A stretch of DNA of 64,000 nucleotides from Glycocaulis alkaliphilus (lineage in GTDB: Bacteria > Pseudomonadota > Alphaproteobacteria > Caulobacterales > Maricaulaceae). The notes beneath the pieces were generated by a model. It searched no databases. It saw nothing but the letters and a program-made list of their open reading frames with translations, and had not been told where the DNA came from. Location: NCBI RefSeq assembly GCF_004000605.1, contig NZ_CP018911.1:1240001-1304000 (forward strand). Reading direction: 5' to 3'. Numbering within the stretch: position 1 is the first letter of the stretch; each line of letters starts with the position of its first letter. A program made the translations under genes and the position numbers. Below, piece by piece: positions 34,069 through 42,521 of this stretch.

Positions 34069-35772
34069 ATGAAACTCGCACCGCCGAAAAAGATCGCCAC
34101 CTATCGCAAGCAAGGCTGGTGGGGCGACGACACATTCTACGATGTGTTTCTTCAGGCTGCCGCAAAGCGTCCCCAGGCTCTGGCCGCGATCGATCCGCCC
34201 GACCGTGAAGCGCTGACGGGACGCAAGCCGCGCCGTCTGGTGTGGGCTGATCTGGCGGACGAGGTTGAGCGCACAGCAGCGGCACTCAGCGGTCAGGGGC
34301 TGGTCAAGGGCGACCGCGTGGTCATGCAGATGCCCAACGTGGTCGACACGCTCTCGATCTATCTGGCCTGCGCCAAGCTGGGGATCATCCTCAGCCCCGT
34401 GCCGGTCCAGTATGCTGGCCATGAATTGCGCCATGCGATGGATGCAGTGCGTCCGCGCGCCTTCATTGCCTCCAGAATGTTCAAGGACCGCGAGCTGGCG
34501 CGCGGCTGCAAGGCGGTGGCTGGCGACCGCGCCAAAGTGCTGTCGATGGATGGCGGCGGGGACGGGCTGGTCGATTTCTCTGCCGAGATCAGCCGCGCCA
34601 ACACCCGCAAGGGCCCGTTCGGCCTGGGCGGCGCTGTCGCCAAGCAGAAGGGCGAGGCCGACGATTGCTTCACCATTTGCTGGACGTCTGGCACGACAGG
34701 GGTGCCCAAGGGCGTGCCCCGCTCCCACAATCACTGGCTGGCCATCGGCCCGGCCACGTATCACGGCATGGCCATCCAGCCCCACGACGTGCTTTTGAAC
34801 CCGTTCCCGATGACGAATATGGCGGCCATTGGCGGCATGTTCGTTTCCTGGCTCCTGAGCGAAGGCACGCTGGTTCTCCATCACCCGTTCGACCTGCCGG
34901 TTTTCCTCAAGCAGCTTGTCACCGAGAAGGTAACGGCGACGATTGCGCCGCCGGCTGTGCTCACCATGCTCCTCAAGCAGGAGGGCATGCTGGACCAGTT
35001 CGACCTGTCCAGGCTGCGCGTGGTCGGTTCGGGGTCTGCGCCGCTATCGGAGTTCATGGTCGCGGGCTGGCAGAAGCGCGGCGTGGAGATCGTCAACCTG
35101 TTCGGGTCCAATGAGGGCATTTCGCTGTGCTCAGGGCCCGATGATGTGCCCGATCCCGCCTTTCGGGCGACGGCCTTCCCGCGTTTCGGATACAAGGGCG
35201 CACATTTCGCCAACCCCATGCATGCGCGCATCGAGACCAAGCTGGTGTCGATCGAGACCGGACAGGAAGTGACCCAGCCCGGCGAGGATGGCGAGCTGCT
35301 GGTGCGCGGCCCGTCAGTGTTCGAGGGATATTGGGGCTCTACCGCCGCCGAGCAGAAAGAGGTGTTCGACGCTGACGGCTATTTCCGAACCGGCGATCTG
35401 TTTCAAATATCTGCCGAGGATCAGGCCTTCTTCAGCTTCCGGGGCAGGGCCAAGGACATCATCATCCGCGGCGGTGTGAATATTTCGGCGGCCGAGCTGG
35501 ACACCCTGCTTGAGGGACATCCCAAGCTGACCGAGGCGGCCGTGTTCGGCATGCCCGATGAGGTGATGGGCGAGCGCATCTGGGTTGCCGCCGTCCCCAA
35601 AGAGGGCGGAACGGTGACGCTCGAAGAGATCGTCGAATTCCTCAAGGCCAAGGAAATCGCCAACTTCAAACTGCCTGAACAGCTCATCATCGTAGACGCT
35701 CTGCCACGCAATCCGCTGAACAAGGTCCTGCGCTGGCGTCTGGTCGAAATCGCGAAGGAAAAGCACGCATGA
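34069..35772 (+). CDS. AMP-binding acyl-CoA synthetase
   Basis: A 567-residue ANL ligase. The P-loop is WTSGTTGVPKGVPRSHNHW. The substrate/adenine region is GSGSAPLSEFMVAGW, then NLFGSNEGIS; the hinge is GYFRTGDLFQISAEDQAFFSFRGRAKDIIIRGGVNISAAE; and the C-terminal lysine motif is RNPLNKVLRW. Activates a carboxylate to a CoA thioester. The ATG at 34069 is nine bases after GGGGAGG. It overlaps the following thiolase by four bases. A 109-base gap with a 9-bp hairpin (33986-34031) separates it from the oxygenase. Confidence 0.9.
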   Translation: MKLAPPKKIATYRKQGWWGDDTFYDVFLQAAAKRPQALAAIDPPDREALTGRKPRRLVWADLADEVERTAAALSGQGLVKGDRVVMQMPNVVDTLSIYLACAKLGIILSPVPVQYAGHELRHAMDAVRPRAFIASRMFKDRELARGCKAVAGDRAKVLSMDGGGDGLVDFSAEISRANTRKGPFGLGGAVAKQKGEADDCFTICWTSGTTGVPKGVPRSHNHWLAIGPATYHGMAIQPHDVLLNPFPMTNMAAIGGMFVSWLLSEGTLVLHHPFDLPVFLKQLVTEKVTATIAPPAVLTMLLKQEGMLDQFDLSRLRVVGSGSAPLSEFMVAGWQKRGVEIVNLFGSNEGISLCSGPDDVPDPAFRATAFPRFGYKGAHFANPMHARIETKLVSIETGQEVTQPGEDGELLVRGPSVFEGYWGSTAAEQKEVFDADGYFRTGDLFQISAEDQAFFSFRGRAKDIIIRGGVNISAAELDTLLEGHPKLTEAAVFGMPDEVMGERIWVAAVPKEGGTVTLEEIVEFLKAKEIANFKLPEQLIIVDALPRNPLNKVLRWRLVEIAKEKHA

Positions 35773-37001
35773 CCGCTCCCGTCTTCATCCTTGGTGGCGC
35801 GCAAAGCGATTTCGCCGCCAACTGGACGCGCAAGGACAAAACCCTCTTCGACATGGTCGCCGATACCACGCGCGCGGCGCTGGATGATGTGCAGATGGAT
35901 GCTGCCGAGATCGACGCGGTGCATGTCGGCAATTTCGCCGGAGAGCTGTTCTGCGGTCAGGGCCTGCTGGGCGGCTTCATGGGCCATGTAGATCCCGGTT
36001 TTGAAGGCAAGCCCACGAGCCGCCACGAGGCGGCTTGTGCGTCCGGGTCAATGGCGATCCTCGCCGCCATGAGCGACATCCTCGCCGGTCATTACGACAC
36101 CATCGCGGTCGTGGGCGTGGAAATGATGCGCAACGTGCCGGGTGAAACCGCGGCGCAGCATCTTGGCTCAGCCGCATGGGCCGGGCGCGAGGCGCTGGGC
36201 GCAAGGTATCTCTGGCCAGCCATGTTCTCCGATCTGGCCGAGGAGTATGACCGCCGCTACGGCCTGAAATACGAGCATCTGGCCGCGATCTCGAAGATCA
36301 ATTTCGACAACGCGAAACGTAACCCGCACGCACAGACGCGCGCCTGGCAGTTCGGCGAGGGCAGTTTTGCGCGCGATGACGAGGCCAACCCCGTCATCGA
36401 AGGCTGGATGCGCCGCTCCGATTGCGGGCAGGTGACGGACGGTTCTGCCGTGATCGTGCTGGCGGGCGAGACGTCAGCGCGGGCGTACGCGGCGAAGCGC
36501 GGGTTGGAGCTGGCTGCCATCCCCCGCCTCAAGGGCTGGGGGCACACCACCGCGCCGCTATTGATGGAAACCAAGCTGGAAAAATCGCGCAAGGAGGGCG
36601 GTTACGCCCTGCCGTGGACGCGCAAGGCCATCACCGATGCCTACGCGCGCGCGGGCATTTCCGGCCCGGAAGATGTCGATGGGATCGAAACCCATGACTG
36701 CTTTTCGGTCACCGAATACATGGCGATCGAACATTTCGGCCTCACCGCTCCGGGTGAAGCCTGGAAGGCGGTCGAGGACGGGACAATCGCGTTTGACGGC
36801 AAGCTGCCGGTGAACCCGTCCGGCGGACTGATCGGGCTTGGCCATCCTGTTGGCGCGACCGGCGTGCGCATGGCGCTCGATGCTGCGCGCCAGACCTCGG
36901 GCAAGGCCGGTGACATGCAGGTGGAGGGCGCAAAAACCTTCGCCACCTTCAATGTCGGCGGCTCCGGCACGGCCAATGTCTCGTTCGTGATCGGGGTTTA
37001 G
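35769..37001 (+). CDS. SCP2-type thiolase
   Basis: A 410-residue thiolase. The nucleophile is in HEAACASGSMAIL, the active-site His in GGLIGLGHPVGATG, and the SCP2-type motif is IETHDCFSVTE, whose Cys replaces the C-terminal catalytic Cys of classical thiolases. The C-terminal motif is FNVGGSGTAN without Cys, as expected for this type. Cleaves 3-ketoacyl-CoA of branched or ring-derived substrates in related organisms. Translationally coupled to the ligase. Confidence 0.88.
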   Translation: MTAPVFILGGAQSDFAANWTRKDKTLFDMVADTTRAALDDVQMDAAEIDAVHVGNFAGELFCGQGLLGGFMGHVDPGFEGKPTSRHEAACASGSMAILAAMSDILAGHYDTIAVVGVEMMRNVPGETAAQHLGSAAWAGREALGARYLWPAMFSDLAEEYDRRYGLKYEHLAAISKINFDNAKRNPHAQTRAWQFGEGSFARDDEANPVIEGWMRRSDCGQVTDGSAVIVLAGETSARAYAAKRGLELAAIPRLKGWGHTTAPLLMETKLEKSRKEGGYALPWTRKAITDAYARAGISGPEDVDGIETHDCFSVTEYMAIEHFGLTAPGEAWKAVEDGTIAFDGKLPVNPSGGLIGLGHPVGATGVRMALDAARQTSGKAGDMQVEGAKTFATFNVGGSGTANVSFVIGV

Positions 37002-37046
37002 GTCCAATCATTGTCATGGCCCAGCTTGTCCGGGCCACCCATGGTG

Positions 37047-37156
37047 TCTCCCCCCGCCTGCGGGGGGAGTGGCCCGAAGGGCCGAGGGGGGGATTATCGA
37101 AACAAGCTCCCCCCTCCGTCTGGCAAGCCAGACACCTCCCCCGTAAACGGGGGAGG
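37047..37156. repeat. structured intergenic repeat, family A copy 1
   Basis: About 110 bp built of nested inverted repeats (runs of C then G around short GCCTGC or GTAAAC loops, and TGGCCCGAAGGGCCGA). A second copy is at 54728-54838 and a short deleted version at 60802-60828. It fills most of the 236-bp gap between two thiolase genes; the rest holds a CACCCGC/GCGGGTG hairpin and the next ribosome-binding region. Confidence 0.75.
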
Positions 37157-37237
37157 ACATCCCGTCGCAGGTATGGGTCACCCGCATGAAGCGGGTGATG
37201 ACAGGCACAAGAACTTTAAAGAGAAAAAGAATCCCCC

Positions 37238-38446
37238 ATGACCGACACCTATATCTATGACGCTGTCCGTTCGCCGCGTGGCAAGGCCAAGGAAGATGGC
37301 GGGCTGGCGGCGCTGAAACCGCATGAGCTGACCGGCCAGATCATCGCCGCGCTGGAGGCGCGCAACGGCACAGACGCGCTGCAGCGCGCGGCTGGCCTTA
37401 CGCTGGGCTGTGTCGGGCAGGTCGGCGCGCAAGGCGGCCATCTGGCCCTTGTCACCCGAATGCATGCTGGCCTGCCCAGCAGCGTGCGGGCCCTGACCAT
37501 CAATAATTACTGCGTCTCCGGCCTGACGGCGGTCGGCCTGGCAGCCAATGAGACGATGGCGGCTGATGATGACCGGCTGCGCCTTGCCGGCGGGGTGGAG
37601 ATGATGAGCGCCGTGCCCTTCATGGGCGACAAGGCGTTCTACTATGCCGACCCGAAGACGGCGTCTGCCCTGCGCTATGTGCCGGTGGTTCTCTCCGCTG
37701 ACCTGATGGCCACCATGGAAGGCTTCACCAAGGAGGAGCTGGACACAGTCACTGCCCGCTCCCACCAGCGTGCCGCTGCGGCGCGCGAAAAGGGCGGTCT
37801 TGATGAGGTGATCGCCATAAAGGACGCCGAAGGGCAGACCGCTCTTGCCCATGATGAAAGCGTGCGTGCCGGCACCACGGTCGAGGGACTTGCCCGTTTC
37901 GCCCCTGCCTTTGCCGAGATGGGGGCGGCCGGATTCGACGCTGTGATGCTCAAAGCGCGGCCCGAACTCAAAGAGATCAGCCATGTCCACTCGGTCGCCA
38001 ACTGCCCGCCCGTGTGCGATGGCGCGGCACTGGCGCTGGTCGGTTCGAAGGCGGCTGGGGAAGCAGCAGGGATAAAGCCCAAAGCGCGCATCCGTGCTTT
38101 TACCGAGGCCAGCGCCGATCCCGTGCTGCAGCTTACCGCGGGCTTTGCCGCGATGGACCAGCTGCTTGCGCGCACGGGCCTGAAGCTCTCCGATTTTGAC
38201 CGGATCGAATTCATGGAGGCCTTCGCCGCCACCCCGGTGAAGTTCGAGCGCGATTACGCGCCGGACCTCGACAGGGTGAACCCGGAAGGCGGGCATCTGG
38301 CCATGGGCCACCCGATGGGTGCGTCAGGCGGCATATTGCTGGCCACGATGGTCGCGGGGCTGGAACGCTCCGGCGGCAGCCTCGGCCTTGTCGTCGCTCA
38401 TGGCGGGTCGGGTGTAGGCAGCGCGATGGTGGTGGAGCGGGTCTGA
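37238..38446 (+). CDS. thiolase family acetyl-CoA acyltransferase (second catalytic Cys not seen)
   Basis: A 402-residue thiolase of the FadA/AtoB-like type. It has NNYCVSGLTAVGLA (nucleophile), FMEAFAATP (NEAFA-like) and GGHLAMGHPMGASGG (His). The C-terminal CGGG motif that normally holds the acid-base cysteine reads AHGGSGVGSAMVVE, so the cysteine is replaced by His. Either another residue substitutes or activity is altered. It may act in the same beta-oxidation-like steps as the two other thiolases. It is separated from the operon before it by a repeat. Confidence 0.85.
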   Translation: MTDTYIYDAVRSPRGKAKEDGGLAALKPHELTGQIIAALEARNGTDALQRAAGLTLGCVGQVGAQGGHLALVTRMHAGLPSSVRALTINNYCVSGLTAVGLAANETMAADDDRLRLAGGVEMMSAVPFMGDKAFYYADPKTASALRYVPVVLSADLMATMEGFTKEELDTVTARSHQRAAAAREKGGLDEVIAIKDAEGQTALAHDESVRAGTTVEGLARFAPAFAEMGAAGFDAVMLKARPELKEISHVHSVANCPPVCDGAALALVGSKAAGEAAGIKPKARIRAFTEASADPVLQLTAGFAAMDQLLARTGLKLSDFDRIEFMEAFAATPVKFERDYAPDLDRVNPEGGHLAMGHPMGASGGILLATMVAGLERSGGSLGLVVAHGGSGVGSAMVVERV

Positions 38447-38518
38447 CAGGGTTTTTGGGCTTACAGCCTGGCCGCTGACCTCTATTCTGGGCGGGTTCCA
38501 CACAGGAGTCCGCGCCCC

Positions 38519-40132
38519 GTGTCCCATCTCTTCCTCACTGCCAGGCTGATCTTGCTGGCCGGCGCGCTGGCGCTGGCGGGGCTGGCATCAGCGAAGGGCG
38601 ATGAGATAGCCGGGCTGGTGGCCGGACACGTGGACGCGGCGCTGGAGGTGCGCAATGAAGGGCGGCCAGTGGACGCTGCCCTCATGCTCTCTGACCTGCT
38701 GGACGCCCTTCTGGACGCTGACGAGGCGCTTGATCCGGCCATCCTTTCCGACGTGCTGTTTCATTATGCCAAAACGCTGAGGCTGGCGGACCGCCCGGAC
38801 GCGGCAGAGACAATGGCGCGCCGTGCTCTGCAGATCGATACCGGCCGTCTGCCGGCGGATTCGCCCGCACTCGCAGCTGTTTACTCGGTGCTGGGTGCCG
38901 CGCTGCTCGATCAGGGCAGGGGCGCTGAGGCAGAGATCGAGTTGCGTGCCGCATTGCCGATATATGAGGCCGCGTTCGGGGACCACGCCTACACGGCCGT
39001 CACGCTCTATCAGCTCGCTCAGGCGGCCGACGCGCAGGCTCATTACCCCGCCGCCGCGCGCCTCGCCGCGCGCGCCCTTGTCATCCTGACGCGTGTGCCG
39101 GAGGCAGACCAGCCTGACGGGCTATCCGGGCAGGCCCGCTTTCTCGCTGCGAGGTCCTATGGCGAGTGGTATGACAGCGCGCGCCGGGCGAGCGACTGGG
39201 GCGGGACGCGCGATGCCATGCTGGGCCGGGCTGCACTGGCCGGGGCAGGTCAGGACCGCGCCGCGCGCCGCGTGGAGTTGTCCGAATTCCTGCTGGCACG
39301 ATCACTGGAGTCACAAGCAGCATTTGAGGCCGGCCGCTTCCCCGAGATCGAGGTGCTGGCGGCGGTGGCCATGGAAATATGGCAGGCCGAGCAGGATCTT
39401 GATCCGGTCTATATGAGCGCGGCCATGGCTGCGCTTGCGCATGCCCTGTCGGAGCAGGCCCGCCCCGACGAGGCCCTTGCGATGCAAGGACGCCGCTTCG
39501 AGTTCGTGACCACTGCCATGCAGGACAGGCCGGTCAGTGTGGCCTATGCCCTGTCCAGCTACGTGACCGCGCTGACCAATAATGGGCAGGACGCCGAAGC
39601 CCGCGCGGTGTTTGCCCGTCACGCAGCGGCTCTGCAGGGGCGGCTGGGCGGCACGGACCGGGCAGTGCTTGCCATGACCGAAGCCCGTCTGCTGAGCCTG
39701 GACGGTGACCACGCGTCAGCCTTGCGCCTTGCCGGCGAAGCGCAAGCTGATCTGGAGGCTGGTGGTGCAACGGCTCATGACTTGCAGAACTTCCATTCCG
39801 AGCGTAGCGCCATCGCCCGGCGTGCCGGGCAGTATGAGGACGCTTATGCGGACCTGCTGCGCGGCCGGGAGCTGGCCGATCCCGCACCGGGCTCTTTCGA
39901 CGCTATGTACTGGGACGGCAGCCTGGCCGTGATCGCACTCTATCATCTGCACCGCCCTGGCACGGCGCTTGACCGTGTAAGGGATGCGTCTGCCAGCCTG
40001 ATCGGTCACGCCAGCGCGCAGGCAGATGCGCGTGGAATTGCCGATGAGGGCAGGGAAGTCACCAGCCTTCGCAACCTCTTCATCCTGCGCACCGAAGCGG
40101 TTTGGGGGGCTGCCCACGCCCGTGAGCCGTGA
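38519..40132 (+). CDS. secreted tetratricopeptide-repeat protein
   Basis: A 537-residue protein with a signal peptide (residues 1-26, LILLAGALALAGLASA). About ten degenerate TPR helical pairs follow (such as TMARRALQIDTGRLPADSPALAAVYSV and the next AEIELRAALPIYEAAFG). Likely a periplasmic scaffold; no catalytic domain seen. GTG start with an AGGAG site eleven bases upstream. It lies between the thiolase and hydrolase genes; a link to catabolism is not shown. Confidence 0.75.
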   Translation: MSHLFLTARLILLAGALALAGLASAKGDEIAGLVAGHVDAALEVRNEGRPVDAALMLSDLLDALLDADEALDPAILSDVLFHYAKTLRLADRPDAAETMARRALQIDTGRLPADSPALAAVYSVLGAALLDQGRGAEAEIELRAALPIYEAAFGDHAYTAVTLYQLAQAADAQAHYPAAARLAARALVILTRVPEADQPDGLSGQARFLAARSYGEWYDSARRASDWGGTRDAMLGRAALAGAGQDRAARRVELSEFLLARSLESQAAFEAGRFPEIEVLAAVAMEIWQAEQDLDPVYMSAAMAALAHALSEQARPDEALAMQGRRFEFVTTAMQDRPVSVAYALSSYVTALTNNGQDAEARAVFARHAAALQGRLGGTDRAVLAMTEARLLSLDGDHASALRLAGEAQADLEAGGATAHDLQNFHSERSAIARRAGQYEDAYADLLRGRELADPAPGSFDAMYWDGSLAVIALYHLHRPGTALDRVRDASASLIGHASAQADARGIADEGREVTSLRNLFILRTEAVWGAAHAREP

Positions 40133-40216
40133 TGTGGCCACTGTCCGCTTGCGGGCCGTCTTGCTTGCGCTAGGGTGGCGATTGGTTAACGCCGGTCAGT
40201 GAGGGCGCGGCGCACG

Positions 40217-42436
40217 ATGGGGGTTGCGATGGTTCGGAACTGGCAGGGGGCGCTGGCGGCGCTGACACTTATTTTCGGTGTTTCGGCGGCTGGCTGGGCC
40301 GTGCAGGAGGACGCCGCGCCGCCTGTGGAACCTGAAAGCACGGTTGAAGACGCCGGACCGGAAGACGTCCCAGACCTGTCGACCTCTGACGAGGCATTAG
40401 CGTCAGAAGCGGTTGCATCCTCCTTCACGGACGCTCCGCCGCCAGCGCTCACTTCGCTGGCCGAGGGCGATACTGTCCCCGTCATCTGCCCGTTTCGCGG
40501 CTCCATCGACTATGAGCCGGGCGATATAAGCTGCGGGCTGCTGGCGGTGCGTGAGAACCGCGAAGCTGAAACCAGCCGGGTGATCCAGCTTCTCTACGTG
40601 AAAATCCACGCGCGCGGGCCGGAAGACGATGAGGCCGAACGTGACGACAGCGAAGACGAGGAGCGGCGCTACGAGCCATTGGCCGACCCGATAGCGTATC
40701 TGACCGGCGGGCCGGGCGTTGGCGTGACGAGCTATGTAGAGCGTTTCGTCGACCATGCGGCCACCGAGACGCGCGATCTCTATATCCTTCAGCAGCGGGG
40801 CATCACCCAGTCGGGAGATTTCTGCCCGCTCTTTTCTCTGGAAGAGCCCGCGCTCAATACCGGACAGACCATTGCCGAGCAGGAAGAGTTCGAGCGGCGC
40901 CGTCTTGCACGCTGCTTCGAGCGGGCGCTGGCCGAGGGCGTGGACCTCTCCGCCTATAATACGGTGGAGAATGCGCGCGATGTGCGCGTGCTGCGCGAGG
41001 CGCTCGGCTATGAAAGCTGGAATGTCTGGGGCATCTCCTATGGCTCCCATCTGGGGCAGATGCTGACGCGGGTCGACCCGGAAGGCATCCGCGCACTGGT
41101 GCTGGACGCCATTGTACCCAACGATCTGGAAAACCTGATGCGCATCCATCGCTGGGCTGCGCGGGTTCTCGATCATATCGTGACGACATGCGAGGCCGAC
41201 GCGGCCTGCGCGCGCGCCTACCCTGATCTGGAGGCGCGCACCTATGCGGCCATCGCCTCGCTGCAGGAGAACCCGGTGGTCGTGACAGTATCCGACACCG
41301 AGGTGTTTCCCGGCGGACAGGTCGCTGTGGGCGGTGCGGCGATTGCCTTTGCCCCCTTCTCCATGATGTACGAGCAGAGCACCTATGCTGGCCTCGCCGG
41401 CGTACTGAACGCGCTGGTGCGGGCGGCCGAGCGGCGCGACGAGACGGTCTTCACCGCCATCGCGCTGGGCGGGGGCGGTGATCTGGCGGGCGGCGATTTC
41501 TCGCCCGGCATGAACGCCGCCATCTCCTGCAATGACGGCTATACGTGGCATAGCGCGCAGGTGATCGCCGAGGATATGGGCGAGGTGCCGGGGCTTGCCG
41601 GGCTTATCGGCTCTGTTGAGGGCGCAGCGGCCAGCCAGGCCCTGTGCGAGCAATACGGGATGGGATTGCGAGACCGGGTTGACTACATGCCTGTCAGTTT
41701 TGACGGGCCGACACTGGTGGTTAACGGGGCGTGGGATCCGATCACGCCGCCCGACCTTGCCCGCCAGATCATGCCGGGCTTTGCCAATGGCCAGTATCTC
41801 GAGGTGCCGTTTGCCGGACATGGTCCGACCCGCTCTGACGAATGCACGGCGGGCATCATGGTCGCCTTTTTCGACGATCCCGCGGCCGGGCTGGACACGT
41901 CTTGCGTGGAAACGGCCAATGCCGAGCCGTCATTCGTCATTCCCATGACGTCCCGCTTCGTGGCGCGCGCCATCGTCAATATGGAGGAGGACCCGCCCGC
42001 CCTTATCGGCCTGCTCGCCTGGGGCGGCATTTCGGCATTCATCCTTGGCATGGCCCTGCTGGTATTCCCGGTGGCATTCGTCCTGCGCCGTATCGACCGC
42101 ACGCCCTCTGCCAATACGGGCGGCGCGCGCGCTGCCAGCGTGACCGCCGCCATGCTGGGTATGGTTGGCCTTGCCGTGCTGGGTTACGCCGCCTGGTATA
42201 CCAGCGAAATCTCTCCGATTGTGCTGATTGCCGGTTTTGCCGGCCCGGCGCGTATCGGGGCCTGGGCCATCCTGCTGGGCGGCCTTGCCGGGCTTGCAGC
42301 CCTCTTCCTGGTGGCGGGTGCGCGCCTGTCGTCGGGACGTATGGCAATCGGCACGCTGGCCGGAATAATCCTGACAGCGCTGGCGGCGGTTTCACTGGCC
42401 GTCTTTGCCGCAGTGGCTGACCTGACGCCGTTCTAG
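40217..42436 (+). CDS. alpha/beta hydrolase with C-terminal multi-pass membrane domain
   Basis: A protein of about 739 residues with a signal peptide, a Glu/Asp-rich linker (residues ~28-70), then a proline-iminopeptidase/TAP-like alpha/beta hydrolase domain. The nucleophile elbow is GISYGSHLG, the acid Asp is in NGAWDPITPPD, and the catalytic His is in FAGHGPTRSD. After about residue 590 there are four to five transmembrane helices (WGGISAFILGMALLVFPVAFVL, MLGMVGLAVLGYAAW, AWAILLGGLAGLAALFLVAG, GIILTALAAVSLAVFAAV). The fusion of a periplasmic hydrolase to a membrane tail is uncommon. Start uncertain among GTG 40199, ATG 40217 and ATG 40229. A perfect 17-bp hairpin follows. Confidence 0.82.
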   Translation: MGVAMVRNWQGALAALTLIFGVSAAGWAVQEDAAPPVEPESTVEDAGPEDVPDLSTSDEALASEAVASSFTDAPPPALTSLAEGDTVPVICPFRGSIDYEPGDISCGLLAVRENREAETSRVIQLLYVKIHARGPEDDEAERDDSEDEERRYEPLADPIAYLTGGPGVGVTSYVERFVDHAATETRDLYILQQRGITQSGDFCPLFSLEEPALNTGQTIAEQEEFERRRLARCFERALAEGVDLSAYNTVENARDVRVLREALGYESWNVWGISYGSHLGQMLTRVDPEGIRALVLDAIVPNDLENLMRIHRWAARVLDHIVTTCEADAACARAYPDLEARTYAAIASLQENPVVVTVSDTEVFPGGQVAVGGAAIAFAPFSMMYEQSTYAGLAGVLNALVRAAERRDETVFTAIALGGGGDLAGGDFSPGMNAAISCNDGYTWHSAQVIAEDMGEVPGLAGLIGSVEGAAASQALCEQYGMGLRDRVDYMPVSFDGPTLVVNGAWDPITPPDLARQIMPGFANGQYLEVPFAGHGPTRSDECTAGIMVAFFDDPAAGLDTSCVETANAEPSFVIPMTSRFVARAIVNMEEDPPALIGLLAWGGISAFILGMALLVFPVAFVLRRIDRTPSANTGGARAASVTAAMLGMVGLAVLGYAAWYTSEISPIVLIAGFAGPARIGAWAILLGGLAGLAALFLVAGARLSSGRMAIGTLAGIILTALAAVSLAVFAAVADLTPF

Positions 42437-42458
42437 GGAAGCCACCCCTTGCAGGAGG

Positions 42459-42506
42459 GCGCGCTTAAGTCCATGACGGCATGGACTTAAGCGCGCTGTC
42501 TTTTCT
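42459..42506 (+). terminator. strong hairpin terminator with 17-bp perfect stem
   Basis: A perfect 17-bp inverted repeat (42459-42475 with 42480-42496, starting GCGCGCTTAAG) with a 4-nt loop, then a pyrimidine-rich TGTCTTTTCT tail. It sits between the hydrolase stop and the SLC13 gene start. Confidence 0.8.
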
Positions 42507-42521
42507 GTAGGGCCTCCCTCA

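Noticed and set aside
37011-37241. 76-codon open frame between two thiolase genes
   Set aside because: Composed of repeat family A palindromes; not a credible protein.
40190-40200. TTAAC near the hydrolase start as a CtrA site
   Set aside because: Only one TTAA half is present; the second half at seven bases is absent.
40403-41821. 472-codon minus-strand open frame across the alpha/beta hydrolase
   Set aside because: Shadow; hydrolase triad motifs are on the plus strand.
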